From Sulfotelmatobacter sp963788225 (GTDB lineage: Bacteria; Acidobacteriota; Terriglobia; Terriglobales; Acidobacteriaceae), in contig CAWBGI010000001.1 of assembly GCA_963788225.1 (NCBI GenBank), forward strand, positions 868,001 through 932,000: a stretch of 64,000 nt of DNA. Reading direction: 5' to 3'. Each line of letters begins with the position of its first letter. The first letter of the stretch is position 1. Below are positions 42,788 to 52,972 of the stretch, piece by piece. A program made the position numbers and the translations under genes. The notes below the pieces were generated by a model. That model ran no database searches. It saw nothing but the letters and a program-made list of their open reading frames with translations, and was not told the DNA's origin.

Positions 42788-44542
42788 TCATTTTTGCCCG
42801 AGATTAGCCGACAAACGCTGCGCCAGTTCCGTTTGCCCATTTCGTTGGAGAAGGTCGAGAAGGCCTTTCATGAGTACTGGGTTGTTTCTCCCGTACGCCG
42901 CCGCCGTTTCGGCGGCCAAGTCGGCATCGGCAATTTTTCCCAGGTGGAAGTAAGAATCGCAAAGCATGTAAAGCAACTCCGGGGTCATGGTTCTGGATTT
43001 CGCCAGTTGCTCCGCCGCATCGGACCAGCGTTCCTGGTGGTACCGGACCTCGCCCATCTCGGCAATCGCCGTCTGATAATTCGGGTCGTTTGCCAGTTCC
43101 GCTTTAAACTGATTCTCGGCGCCGCTCAGATCGCCCAATTTCAACGCCAGTATTCCCTCATAGGTATGAGCTCCTCGAACCGTGGGCTGAATTTCCAGCG
43201 CGTGATGGAGGCTGCGCAGGCCGTCTTCCTTATTTCCCAATCCGAGATATAGCTTCCCGATGAACACATAAGCATCCGCGAGAGTGGCGGCAGTTCCCTT
43301 GAAACGTTCTCGATACAGCTGCAACGCTTCCTCTTCGTGATGCTCAGCCAGCAATTGAGCGGCCTGGGCCGTGATGGGGCTTTCGCTTCCCTCGCTTTCG
43401 ACGGAACGGACGAATGTCATCTGCTCCATCATCAACTGATGGAGTGCGGCTTCGTGGTGAGCTTCGTCACTTCTGCCCATCGCGGCATACGCTCGTGACA
43501 GATAGTAATGCGCCAAGAGCCGTGTGGGGGCGAGGCGTAACACCAATTGCAATTTATCGATGGCGGCCTGATAGTTCTTCAGTTCCAGTTCGCATTGGCC
43601 AAGCCCGAACAATGAATCCACGTCATTGGTTTTGAAGACGAGGATGCGTTCAAAGGCATTCCTGGCCTCCTGCCATTTCGCGAGCTTTACATCCACGTCG
43701 GCAAGCAGTTGCAATGCGGGAACATCATTGGGCTGGGATGCAACCGCGCGCGCGGCGTACTGCCCGGCCCCGTTAAGATCCATCAATTTCAGATCGGTCA
43801 ATGCAATGTCATAATCGACTTTCGGCAGCGTGGCGTCGGAGTGGCGCGCCTTGAGCAGCCACTTCAACCCGGTCTCGCAATCTTCCGAAACGCAGAGCAG
43901 TTCGCCATACTTCTGCCACACCGATGCATTGTCGGGCTCGGCCTTCAAACTCAGCTTTATGGCGCGCAGCGCCAGATCGTCCTGCCCATTCAGGTGGTAG
44001 GCCTGGGCGAGATAATATTGTGCGTCTCCGTCGCCTGGAAGGATCTTGAGGCAGCGTTGCAGCAGCTTGATGGCTTCTTCCTTTTGGCCCGCTGCCAATT
44101 TGTAGGCGCCAGTTTTCAGCAAGACATCAGGGTCATTGGGCGCGAGCTTCAGCGCCTGTTCATAGGCCGCCGCCGCTTCGGAGGTGCGGCCTGCCTCCTC
44201 CAGCAACAGGCCCTTCAGCTTGATCGCCGGCTCAAACTCCGGATGCTGCTCAAGCAAATGGAGGACGACGTTCATCGCGCCCTGCCGATCGCCGTGCTCG
44301 TCGAGGCTGAGCGCCTGCTGGACTTGCCGCATCAGCGGGGACTCGGCGGGACGGGCCGTGCTCTGCGCCCCCACACCGGTTGCCGCGCAAGCAAGCAGCA
44401 CCGCCCAAAGCAGGACTGTGTAGAGACGAGTGGCAGGCCAGGCATCAAGTGTCACTTGCGGCGAACCCCCGGCAAAATGCAGAACAGAGTGCAGAACGCA
44501 TCTGCAGAACCCCAGGAACGAGCTTCCGTCGGCAACGAACAA
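42788..44542 (-). CDS. Secreted TPR-repeat protein of the starch locus
   Basis: 584 residues from a TTG at 44542, which has a perfect GGAGG 7 bp upstream; a GTG at 44455 would place the export segment (LYTVLLWAVLLACAATGVGAQ) nearer the N-terminus. The rest is nearly all TPR repeats (PEFEPAIKLKGLLLEEAGRTSEAAAAYEQAL, GDGDAQYYLAQAYHLNGQDDLAL and more, about a dozen units). It probably scaffolds proteins in the periplasm. It follows the CGTase-like gene by 33 bp on the same strand, so it is likely co-transcribed with the two amylases. Confidence 0.82.
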   Translation of the reverse strand: MFVADGSSFLGFCRCVLHSVLHFAGGSPQVTLDAWPATRLYTVLLWAVLLACAATGVGAQSTARPAESPLMRQVQQALSLDEHGDRQGAMNVVLHLLEQHPEFEPAIKLKGLLLEEAGRTSEAAAAYEQALKLAPNDPDVLLKTGAYKLAAGQKEEAIKLLQRCLKILPGDGDAQYYLAQAYHLNGQDDLALRAIKLSLKAEPDNASVWQKYGELLCVSEDCETGLKWLLKARHSDATLPKVDYDIALTDLKLMDLNGAGQYAARAVASQPNDVPALQLLADVDVKLAKWQEARNAFERILVFKTNDVDSLFGLGQCELELKNYQAAIDKLQLVLRLAPTRLLAHYYLSRAYAAMGRSDEAHHEAALHQLMMEQMTFVRSVESEGSESPITAQAAQLLAEHHEEEALQLYRERFKGTAATLADAYVFIGKLYLGLGNKEDGLRSLHHALEIQPTVRGAHTYEGILALKLGDLSGAENQFKAELANDPNYQTAIAEMGEVRYHQERWSDAAEQLAKSRTMTPELLYMLCDSYFHLGKIADADLAAETAAAYGRNNPVLMKGLLDLLQRNGQTELAQRLSANLGQK

Positions 44543-44575
44543 AAGTCAACCTCCCGCGGAAGGACGCGGTCGCGA

Positions 44576-47068
44576 CTACCAGGTCACCGAAATATTTCCT
44601 ACGCCACTAGTGGGGACGCTGTAGGAATGAGAAATGCCTTCTGAAACGATGCTGCCATCCGGCAATACCTGGAAGAAAGTGAACTGAATCTGCGCACCCG
44701 CGGGCACCGATGCATTGATGAACCACGACGATGTTGCGTCGGGCACCGCCAACAGTGGCCCAGTCGCCGAGTTCGGGCTCTGAACGTTGTTTCCCAGCTC
44801 CAGGACGTTTCCTGTCAGGTACACGGAAGCACCCGAATTCGACGGAACAGTATTGACTGTGAAGGTCACAGGGATTTGATTCGCCGTGAGAACCGTCAGC
44901 GGAAGTGTGTTGGATGTTCCTGCACTCGCCTGCAGGCTGACGTTGTAATTCCCGGGCGGCACGGACGGTATGGCGAATGTCACAGAAGAGTCCGACCAGG
45001 ATTGCACTGGCGCTGCGGTCGTCCCCACCAGAACCATGCCCGGTGACGAGCCGAAGCCGTCGCCACCGACGGTGGCACTAAGTCCAGCCTGCGCGACCCG
45101 GGGACCTAGCGATCCCAACTCCGGGGCAGTGGCTGGCGCGGACGATTGCCACACCGAAACCGTGTTTGCTGCCAGGCTGAACGCCGTGACCGGATTATTT
45201 CCGCCTGTGCCCGCGTTCACCTGGATGGGGAATCCGCCCATCAATCCATTCAGATAATCCGCGTAGGCGCCCGGAGCAAGCGCGGTATACAAACCGGTGA
45301 TGTTGTAGGCTGCGCTCGTGCTCTTGTTTACGGCAATGAGCACAACGTCATTGAAAAACTGCCGCTCCATGATGTACACGTCGCTGTTGATCCAGCGCTG
45401 TCGCGAAGTGCCGTAGGCCAGCGCCGCATTTGCCTGCCGCAAGTTTGCCATCTGATTGATCAGTTCGTAGGCCGTTGTATTCGTGTCGAACGATGCCATC
45501 CAGAGCCGGTTATAGGGAACGTTGCCGCCGCTGGTGTCGTTGTGCAGGTACTGCTCGTCGCCATAGAGCACCACTGGGATTCCCCGGCAGGCAAGTTGCA
45601 GCGCCAGGGCTTCATTCAGGCGGGTCTGGCTGTTGTTAACGCTCAGCAGGCGCGCGAGATCGTGGTTGTCAACAAAGGTCACCAGATCGTTGGGAGAAAT
45701 GAAGTCACTGTCTTCCTGGCTGATGGTGTCGTCGATTTCGGAGAAGTCGTTGTCGTTTGCGAACACGTCGCGCATAGCATTGGCAAGCGGAAAATCCAGC
45801 AGAGGGATTCCGCTGCGGTTGGAAAACTGCACCGAGTCCGCATAGGTGGGATCGCTCGTCCCGCTATCGTCCCACTCTCCGTAAAGAAAGGTGGGTCCGG
45901 CAGTGAAGGCAGCGTTAGCCAGCGTGTATTCCCAACCCCAGGTAACGTCTTTTACCGCATCCAGACGGAATCCGTCCGTTCCGTGCTGCATGAACTGGGT
46001 GAGGGCGCTCTTGAGGTAGCCGTCCACCGGGGTGCTTTCCTGGTTCAGGTCCGCCAGGTCGACTAGAGTGTAGTACTGCAGCTGGTAAGGATCGTTGAAG
46101 TTTGTGATCGTCGGATTGTGATGGAAAAGGTTGTTGGGTGGTGGAGGGTCGTTCTGATAGCTGGCGAATGGTTGTCCGTTGTTGAAGAGAACACCGAACT
46201 GGCCGCCATCATTCGGATTGCTCTCGTTGGCGGCGAAATCCACAATGAGCCGGATTCCGTTCTGGTGGGCTGCCGCCACCAGGTTGTCGAAGGCCGTCCA
46301 GGTGTTATTGACGTCTCCGAAGTGCTCCGAGATCTGTTGCATGTCGCGCGCCCAATAGCCGTGGTACGGCGCGTACGCCGTACCACCCAGGTTGGCGACG
46401 ACGTTGGTGTTGTCCACGGGCGGTGACATCCAGATGGCTGTGATCCCCATGCCCGCCAGATAAGCCATCTGCTGCTGAATGCCGGCCAGATCTCCACCCC
46501 AGTAGAATTGCCAGTTGGTTTTGGTGGCGTCGAACATTCCCGAACTTTGCGGAGGATTGTCATTGCTTGGATCGCCGTCAAAGAAGCGGTCGGTCACGAT
46601 TTGATAGATCACCTGCTTCTTGAAGTCCTGCGCCGGGCCGCTGACGGCGGCGCCGCTGGCGGTCAATAAGAGCACGGCGTTACTGGAAAGCGCGCCGCTG
46701 GCTCCGGCGAATGTCACGCTATAGTTTCCCCGTGCGACCGTGTTGGCAACAGTCAATGTAGTTGTCTGGCTACCGCCGCCGCTGACTGATATTGGAAACG
46801 CGGGAGAGGTTGTGACTCCAGCAGGAAGGCCTTGCAGGCTCACACTGACCGTTCCCTGAAAGCCGTTTACACTCTGCACGCTGAGTTCGACCGGCGCGCT
46901 GCTGGAACCTTGCGATACCAGCACTGAACCCGGAGAGATTACGAGAGTGAAGCTGGGTGAGAGAGATGTTGTGCCGCTGCCGCCACCACCGCCGCAACTC
47001 CCCACTAGCAGGGTGTAGCAGCAGATTGCCGCTGCGAGTGTGGCGTGCATGCTGCTGTGGTTCGCCAT
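44576..47068 (-). CDS. CGTase-like GH13 glucanotransferase/amylase, lipoprotein
   Basis: 830 residues from the ATG at 47068. Lipoprotein signal ending LLVGSC (Cys25), then Gly-rich linker and an immunoglobulin-like N-domain. The GH13 barrel has YQIVTDRFFDGDPSND, nucleophile Asp in DGFRLDAVKDV, acid/base Glu in FLYGEW, and the third Asp in FVDNHDLAR. After domain C come an IPT/TIG domain (PELGSLGPRVAQAGLSATV) and a CBM20-type starch-binding domain (IPVTFTVNTVPSNSGASVYLTGN). This A-B-C-D-E order is that of cyclodextrin glucanotransferases and maltogenic amylases. It probably sits on a membrane surface and attacks starch. Confidence 0.88.
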   Translation of the reverse strand: MANHSSMHATLAAAICCYTLLVGSCGGGGGSGTTSLSPSFTLVISPGSVLVSQGSSSAPVELSVQSVNGFQGTVSVSLQGLPAGVTTSPAFPISVSGGGSQTTTLTVANTVARGNYSVTFAGASGALSSNAVLLLTASGAAVSGPAQDFKKQVIYQIVTDRFFDGDPSNDNPPQSSGMFDATKTNWQFYWGGDLAGIQQQMAYLAGMGITAIWMSPPVDNTNVVANLGGTAYAPYHGYWARDMQQISEHFGDVNNTWTAFDNLVAAAHQNGIRLIVDFAANESNPNDGGQFGVLFNNGQPFASYQNDPPPPNNLFHHNPTITNFNDPYQLQYYTLVDLADLNQESTPVDGYLKSALTQFMQHGTDGFRLDAVKDVTWGWEYTLANAAFTAGPTFLYGEWDDSGTSDPTYADSVQFSNRSGIPLLDFPLANAMRDVFANDNDFSEIDDTISQEDSDFISPNDLVTFVDNHDLARLLSVNNSQTRLNEALALQLACRGIPVVLYGDEQYLHNDTSGGNVPYNRLWMASFDTNTTAYELINQMANLRQANAALAYGTSRQRWINSDVYIMERQFFNDVVLIAVNKSTSAAYNITGLYTALAPGAYADYLNGLMGGFPIQVNAGTGGNNPVTAFSLAANTVSVWQSSAPATAPELGSLGPRVAQAGLSATVGGDGFGSSPGMVLVGTTAAPVQSWSDSSVTFAIPSVPPGNYNVSLQASAGTSNTLPLTVLTANQIPVTFTVNTVPSNSGASVYLTGNVLELGNNVQSPNSATGPLLAVPDATSSWFINASVPAGAQIQFTFFQVLPDGSIVSEGISHSYSVPTSGVGNISVTW

Positions 47069-47128
47069 CAGACCTCTGATTCGTCGGTAGGGACGCAGCA
47101 CCTCATTCTCCGTCGCTGAGCATCCGCA

Positions 47129-49006
47129 CTAACGCACGCTGAATACCGAGAGTGTCTGGGCCGGCAGTGAGACGCGCACGTTGCCGCTTATAATTTCCGA
47201 GGCGCTATTGCCAAACACGGTCTGCAACTGGTGGGCAGCTTCCAGCGGCGTGTTTGCTATGGGGATGTTGAGCTCAACCGTCTTCGGAGCGTTGTTGTAG
47301 ACAACCAGAAGTTTTTCTTCCGGCAGTTCGCGCACGAAGGCGTAGTAAGTGTCGTCCCATCCGATGTGCCACTGCTTTCCGGTGCGCAGCGCGGCGTGAT
47401 TCTTGCGCAGCGCCAGTAGCGATTGCACGTAGGCAAACACATCCTGTTCTTCGGCAGTGCGTCCGCCGGCAGTGAAGGCGTTTCGCGGATCACCAGGAAA
47501 GCCTCCCGGAAAGTCACGCCGATTGTCGGGGTCGGCGCCGCCCGGCATCGCGATTTCGTCGCCGGAATAAATTTGCGGTATCCCGCGCAAGGTCAGCAGC
47601 AACCCAAATGCGGCTTTGAGTTTAGCGGGGCTGCTGTCTTTTTCACTTACAAAGCGCGGCTTGTCATGATTCCCGATAAAGGTGACCAGCATCTCGGGAT
47701 GCGGGTAGAGTTCGTCGCGCCGAAGAACCTCGACGATCTTCTCCATCGGAGCATTCTTGATGACCACATCGAGCAAGGCATAGTAAAGCGGGAAGTCGAA
47801 AACCGTAGCCAGGCCGGAGTCGATGCCGTCAAACTGCTTTCGTCCCCCTTCAAAAAATGCTGTGATGGTCGAATCGCCGTCAGACACTTCGCCGACGTCC
47901 ATGATCTGCGGATAATCGAACTGCGGATACACCTGGCGTAGCCGCTCGTGCCACCCACTCCAGAACTGGCGCGTCGAATAGGGGAAAGTGTCCAGACGGA
48001 AGCCATCCAGTTGCGCGATCTCCGTCCACCACACCGCATTCTGCGCCAGGTAGAGGGCGAGTGCGGGATCATCTGGATTCAGATCAGGCAACCTGCCGGC
48101 GAACCAGCCGTCGAGCGTGTTGAGATACTCGCGTGGCGAAGCGTGGGGATCGACCAGTCCGTTGAAGTTGTAAGCAGGCTCCAGATGATGGGCAGGCGTG
48201 CCATGAAACCAGGTTGGCGTCGGTGGATCGTTGGCCCAGGGATGGTGAGGGCCGGTGTGATTGACGACGTAATCGATCAGCACCTTCATCCCCAGCCGGT
48301 GCGCATCGGCAACCAGCGCCTGGTATTCCGCCATGGATCCCATGTGGCCATCAAGGGCATAGAAATCGACGACATGGTAGCCGTGATAATCGGAGTCGGT
48401 ATTCTTCCACACCGGAGTGAGCCACAGCGTGGTAGCGCCCAAATCGTGCAGATATCCGAGATGCTCCCGAATGCCGCGCAGATCGCCGCCGTGATATGCC
48501 ATGGGGTTGCCGCGGTCATATTTCGCAACCTCGGAACCGGCGCCGTTCGAACCCGCTGGCTGATCGTTCGACGGATCGCCGTCGGCGAAGCGATCGGGCA
48601 TGATCAGGTAGATGACATCGTCGCGGGAAAAGCCTTCGAAACGGTCGCGGGAGTCTGCGCGAGTCAGCATCGGCAACGGGACCGTCGTCGATCCCGCCGG
48701 AGTGATCAACTTCAGGGAAACGGTTCCTGAGGAGAGATCAGAACTCAGTTGCAGGTGGATGAAGAGGTAGTGTCCGTTGGCAGAAGCTTCCGCTCCCAGC
48801 ACAGTTAGAGCCTTGGTCGGGCTGTCCACTCGGGCGCCGCTCAGATTCTCCCCGGTGAGCAGCAGGGTGAGCGCCGGCGCGTAGTTTATCCACCAGTTGG
48901 GCGGCTCGATCTTACGAACCACCGGCGCTTGTGCCGTCGAGACGGCCGGCAGCGCGAGCAGACAGACCACGATCAGCAATAGCGTAATGGTGCGTCTGTT
49001 TTTCAT
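47129..49006 (-). CDS. GH13 alpha-amylase / cyclomaltodextrinase-like, secreted
   Basis: 625 residues from the ATG at 49006. Signal peptide MKNRRTITLLLIVVCLLALP..STAQ. An N-terminal beta-sandwich (PPNWWINYAPALTLLLTGENL) of the cyclomaltodextrinase type precedes the GH13 barrel: YLIMPDRFADGDPSNDQ, nucleophile in LDGFRLDTFPYS, acid/base in DVGEVSDGD, and FIGNHDKPR. Such enzymes cut maltodextrins, cyclodextrins or pullulan in the periplasm. Upstream of the CGTase-like gene (60-bp gap) and downstream of the TonB receptor terminator. Confidence 0.9.
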   Translation of the reverse strand: MKNRRTITLLLIVVCLLALPAVSTAQAPVVRKIEPPNWWINYAPALTLLLTGENLSGARVDSPTKALTVLGAEASANGHYLFIHLQLSSDLSSGTVSLKLITPAGSTTVPLPMLTRADSRDRFEGFSRDDVIYLIMPDRFADGDPSNDQPAGSNGAGSEVAKYDRGNPMAYHGGDLRGIREHLGYLHDLGATTLWLTPVWKNTDSDYHGYHVVDFYALDGHMGSMAEYQALVADAHRLGMKVLIDYVVNHTGPHHPWANDPPTPTWFHGTPAHHLEPAYNFNGLVDPHASPREYLNTLDGWFAGRLPDLNPDDPALALYLAQNAVWWTEIAQLDGFRLDTFPYSTRQFWSGWHERLRQVYPQFDYPQIMDVGEVSDGDSTITAFFEGGRKQFDGIDSGLATVFDFPLYYALLDVVIKNAPMEKIVEVLRRDELYPHPEMLVTFIGNHDKPRFVSEKDSSPAKLKAAFGLLLTLRGIPQIYSGDEIAMPGGADPDNRRDFPGGFPGDPRNAFTAGGRTAEEQDVFAYVQSLLALRKNHAALRTGKQWHIGWDDTYYAFVRELPEEKLLVVYNNAPKTVELNIPIANTPLEAAHQLQTVFGNSASEIISGNVRVSLPAQTLSVFSVR

Positions 49007-49073
49007 GGCAGTTATCGGAGGCCCGGCTTGGCGGACCACACAAACAAACGCGGAGCTAGCCGATCAGTAAGAA

Positions 49074-49105
49074 AGAGCCAGGAAGCGAATGGGCTCCCTG
49101 GCTCT
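49074..49105 (-). terminator. Terminator after the starch-locus TonB receptor
   Basis: AGAGCCAGG (49074-49082) pairs with CCTGGCTCT (49097-49105), loop 14 nt, followed on the minus strand by TTCTTACTG. It starts 10 bp past the receptor stop, separating it from the amylase genes. Confidence 0.65.
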
Positions 49106-49115
49106 GCGAACATTC

Positions 49116-52100
49116 TCACCAGGATACGCGCAGCGCGAGTTCGAGCTCACGATTCGGTGGGGTAACCCGGGCGTTGAGTAGCTGCCCGAAATCGCCGTTG
49201 CCGTAGTTGGTGTCCGGGTTCTGGAACTGTGGCGTGTTGAAGAGGTTGTAGACTTGGGCGCGCAACTGGGTCGTCACTCGCTCGCCGATCGTGATGTTCT
49301 TTACGAGGGATGTGTCCCAGGTACGGGTCGGCGGTCCCGGAAAGGCATTCCGGGGCAGATTGCCAACCCCAAAGGGGCCGGCGGGAGCGGTGAAGGCGCT
49401 CCCCGAACAGCGGATCCAGTATAGTTCCGGCACGCCCGTAGACGGGTTGGGCTGCCAGGTATCGCCGGTTCTGCATCCACCGTGGTAGTCAGGACGGCCA
49501 TTCGCGCTGTTTGGTGCCCCCGAGATGTCTATTGGCGTGCCGTTACCCAACTGAATCACGTTGTTCCACTGCCAGCCGCCAATCGCGTAATCCACGGCCT
49601 TCGGAGCGCTGTGGGCAAACATTTTTCCCCGTCCGAAGGGTAGCTCATAGATCGAACTCAAAGTAAAGAGCTGGCGCTGATCCGTGTCCGCGTTACCGCG
49701 CTCATACGCCAACAGGGGCGTGCCGTTGTTGCCCACCAGGACGCCGCCGGATGTGCCGAATGCGGAGGCGGAGTCATCCAGGGTGTGCGCCCAGGTGTAG
49801 GCCGCTGTCAATTGAAGTCCGCTGCTCAGGCGGCGTGTCAGTTTCGTCTGCAGACTGTTGTAGCTTCCGCTGCCGATCATCTCCGTCGAAGTGATAGCGC
49901 CGACACCCAGGGGATTCGGGCTACAGTTCGGACTGGAGACCGGGCATACGGGGAACCAACTCCTCTGCCCATTCGCCCCCGGCTCCGGCCCAAGAATGTC
50001 CGTCTGGTTGGCGTTGAACGTAGTGGCAAGATTTCCCATTTTCGTCCCAACGTAGGCCACGTCCAACACTGTCTTGTTGTCCAAGGCACGCTCAATCTGA
50101 ATGTTCCATTCCTGGATATGCGAGTTGGGGCTGTTTTTGGGGTAGTAAATCACGTTGTTGGTACTGGCCACCGCATTCGGGGCGATGCCAATTTTCGGCG
50201 GGAGAGGTCCCGTGGCGGTGGTGGGATCGGTGGCTCCTGGAGCCGCTGCTCCCGTAAACGCAAACCGGTAGCCGCTCCCGCAGGTCGCCAGGGTCGGACA
50301 GGCATAATAGGTCGCAGTCCCGTTAAAGTCGGGGTTGTTGGAGAGTTCGTTGCCAACGCCGCCGCGGTCCAGGTAGTAGAACAGACCGTAGCCGCCGCGG
50401 AGCACGGTTTTTCCATCCCCAAACATATCCCAGGCAAATCCGATGCGGGGACCGAAGTCATGCTTCGGCGTGTCGATGAGAGAGGCGTTGTATCCGCCGC
50501 TGTGGGCCAAGGCTGATCCGGCCTCAACCAGTTCCCCGGTCGCGGGATTGAAGTTGGACTGATGGTTGCTGGTTTCGCTCGGCCAAGTGAGGAGGTCATA
50601 ACGCAGGCCAAGGTTCAGCGTCCACCTGCGGTTGACGCGCCAGTCGTCTTGGGCGAAGAACCCATTCTCCCAGCTGCGGGTCTGAAAGTACCCGCTAAAT
50701 GCACCAACCGAGTACGCGCCCATGAATCCGGCGAGCAATTCGGAGGTCTCATAACCGGTAAAGGTTCCGTGGTGAGAGGTTGGGGCAGGGTACGCGCCAA
50801 AGCTCCCATCGTCGATCCAGAAGTAGCCCTTGGCATTATTTCCCTGATCCCAGTTCACATCGCGATGAATAATGCTGGCGCCAAACTTGAAGCTGTGTTT
50901 CCCCTTGATCCAACTCACCGCATCGCTGAACTGCTGGGTGGGCTCGATAACGAGATAGGGGCCGCCGTCACCGACGTAGCTGATGTTCCCATACCATCCG
51001 CCGATAATGGGCATGCCGCCGAGCAGCGGAGAAGTGTTGGCATTTTGGATACCAATGTTGGCCGCCGTCGGAACGCTGCCGTTAGGCTGCTGGTAACCGA
51101 GAAGATCCCGAATCCAGCCATAATGAAACTCGTTGATGATCCTGGGGCTGAGAATGTGGGTCCAGCCCACGCCAACCTGGCGAGGATGCGACGGGTTGGT
51201 ACCGCCGCCGACGGGCAAGTTGTGGGTGGAGTCACTCAGTATTTCCGTGCCATTCAGGAAATCCGTGCCCAAGCTGTAACGGCCGAAGAAAGTGTCCTTT
51301 GAAGTGGCCACAAAGTCGATGCGCGCGTCGTAGTCGTTCTCATTGATGATCTGTTTTTGTGGTTGGCTGATATTAACGTCGTTGGTCGCGACGTTCGCAC
51401 CCGCGATAGTCGGGAGTGGAAACAAGTTTAGATAGGGGAGGCCGGGGCCAACTTGATTGGCAGACGGAATCATGTTGATATTGGGGCCAGGCGAGTCGGT
51501 TGTGGAATTCCAACCAAACGGCAGGCACGTGGTGGGATCGAAAACATAACCCGAGGTGTACACGGTCCCGTTACGCGTCGTGGTAGCGAAGGCGTTGGGG
51601 TTAGCGGCCGCCGCAGCAGCGCAACCAGGCAGCCCCGGTTGTGCCGGCGTGCCGTTGCCGACGTACGGCAGGCTGGTCGCCGAGGCGGCTAGAGTCGAAT
51701 ACGCGGTAGCACAACCCGCCGCACCTCCACACAGCTCGGTGAAATCCCCCGTGCGCATCAGAGCCGTCGGTACTCGGTTGGTGTAAGCGCTAGCCGGTAG
51801 AACCTGGCGCCAACCCTGGTAATCAACAAAGGCGAACACCTTGTTCTTCCAGATGGGTCCGCCCAGCGACGCGCCGAACTGGTTGCGGCTTAGGTCTGGA
51901 AGGGCTACGCAGCCTGACTCGCCAAGGAAAGTGCACTGTTTATCGGCGGTGTACTGGAACACATCCGCGGCAGCGATTTTGGAACGGTTGAACCAGTAGG
52001 CGGCGCCGTGTATCTTGTTGGTTCCGGAATTGGTGGTAACCTGGACGACCGCGCCTCCAGCGCGTCCAAACTCTGCCGGCGCAATGTTGGTGGTGGTCTT

Positions 52101-52793
52101 GAATTCCGCGATGTCCTCGATCGCCGGAAAGATCACGATCGTGTTCACTAACGACTCATTGTTGTCAATGCCGTCCATAATATAATTGTTAGCCTGAGGT
52201 CGCAGGCCGTTTACCGCAAGTGCAGCTCCACCCGAATCGTAGTTGCGCCAGGTCTCGGCTGCGGCCCCCCCAGGGCCAATGCCGGCTGCGTTATTGGCGT
52301 AAGCACCTCGGCTGACGCCCGGGGTCATCAAGGCCAACGCCGTGAAGTTGCGACCGTTCAGGGGGAGATCCACTACCTGGCGTCCCTCGATCACTTCGCC
52401 AATGCTCGACGTGGACGTATCCACGATCGGAATTTCGCCGGTCACTTCAACGGTGGTGGAGGCGGTGCCAGTTTCCAGCTTCAGACTGATTTCGAGCACT
52501 TGGGAAACTTGGATGGCAATATCGGCGGTTGCCGTCTTGAACCCCTCCTTCTTCACCTCGACGTGGTACTTGGCTACGGGCAACGCATTGATGGAGTAAT
52601 CACCCGAAGACCCCGTCGTGGCCGTTACCACCCGCCCGGTTGCCACTTCGGTCACGCTAACGGTGGCATTCGCGACCACGGCACCGCTTGAATCGGTGAT
52701 CGTTCCAAAGACGCGGCCGGTATCGGTTTGAGCTAAGGCCAAGCCGGCTAAGCACAACACAAGGAGCAAAGAGGTAAAGAATCTGTTCTTCAA
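49116..52793 (-). CDS. TonB-dependent receptor with carboxypeptidase-like N-domain (starch locus)
   Basis: 1225 residues. Signal peptide MKNRFFTSLLLVLCLAGLALAQ, carboxypeptidase-regulatory-like domain (~24-110: GTITDSSGAVVANATVSV, GDYSINALPVAKYHVEV), plug (LPLNGRNFTALALMTPGV; GGAVVQVTTNSGTNKIHG) and a long barrel ending in LALRVSW with the terminal Trp typical of outer-membrane barrels. Its place among amylases, a sugar transporter and malQ suggests import of maltodextrins. It is transcribed away from a membrane-bound regulator gene with a 179-bp shared promoter gap. Confidence 0.93.
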   Translation of the reverse strand: MKNRFFTSLLLVLCLAGLALAQTDTGRVFGTITDSSGAVVANATVSVTEVATGRVVTATTGSSGDYSINALPVAKYHVEVKKEGFKTATADIAIQVSQVLEISLKLETGTASTTVEVTGEIPIVDTSTSSIGEVIEGRQVVDLPLNGRNFTALALMTPGVSRGAYANNAAGIGPGGAAAETWRNYDSGGAALAVNGLRPQANNYIMDGIDNNESLVNTIVIFPAIEDIAEFKTTTNIAPAEFGRAGGAVVQVTTNSGTNKIHGAAYWFNRSKIAAADVFQYTADKQCTFLGESGCVALPDLSRNQFGASLGGPIWKNKVFAFVDYQGWRQVLPASAYTNRVPTALMRTGDFTELCGGAAGCATAYSTLAASATSLPYVGNGTPAQPGLPGCAAAAAANPNAFATTTRNGTVYTSGYVFDPTTCLPFGWNSTTDSPGPNINMIPSANQVGPGLPYLNLFPLPTIAGANVATNDVNISQPQKQIINENDYDARIDFVATSKDTFFGRYSLGTDFLNGTEILSDSTHNLPVGGGTNPSHPRQVGVGWTHILSPRIINEFHYGWIRDLLGYQQPNGSVPTAANIGIQNANTSPLLGGMPIIGGWYGNISYVGDGGPYLVIEPTQQFSDAVSWIKGKHSFKFGASIIHRDVNWDQGNNAKGYFWIDDGSFGAYPAPTSHHGTFTGYETSELLAGFMGAYSVGAFSGYFQTRSWENGFFAQDDWRVNRRWTLNLGLRYDLLTWPSETSNHQSNFNPATGELVEAGSALAHSGGYNASLIDTPKHDFGPRIGFAWDMFGDGKTVLRGGYGLFYYLDRGGVGNELSNNPDFNGTATYYACPTLATCGSGYRFAFTGAAAPGATDPTTATGPLPPKIGIAPNAVASTNNVIYYPKNSPNSHIQEWNIQIERALDNKTVLDVAYVGTKMGNLATTFNANQTDILGPEPGANGQRSWFPVCPVSSPNCSPNPLGVGAITSTEMIGSGSYNSLQTKLTRRLSSGLQLTAAYTWAHTLDDSASAFGTSGGVLVGNNGTPLLAYERGNADTDQRQLFTLSSIYELPFGRGKMFAHSAPKAVDYAIGGWQWNNVIQLGNGTPIDISGAPNSANGRPDYHGGCRTGDTWQPNPSTGVPELYWIRCSGSAFTAPAGPFGVGNLPRNAFPGPPTRTWDTSLVKNITIGERVTTQLRAQVYNLFNTPQFQNPDTNYGNGDFGQLLNARVTPPNRELELALRVSW

Positions 52794-52972
52794 ATGTCGC
52801 CTCCAAGCGGGGACACGTGGGAGATTTTGGGTTTTTGACAGAACGCCCGGTCAACTAATGCATTTGTAGTACAAGGGCAGTGATGGCGAAAGTTTCACTA
52901 TGTTTCCAAGACGTTACTGCTGTAGAATGGTGCGGCTGCAGACACTACGAGCTTTTGTTACATCGGTGTTAA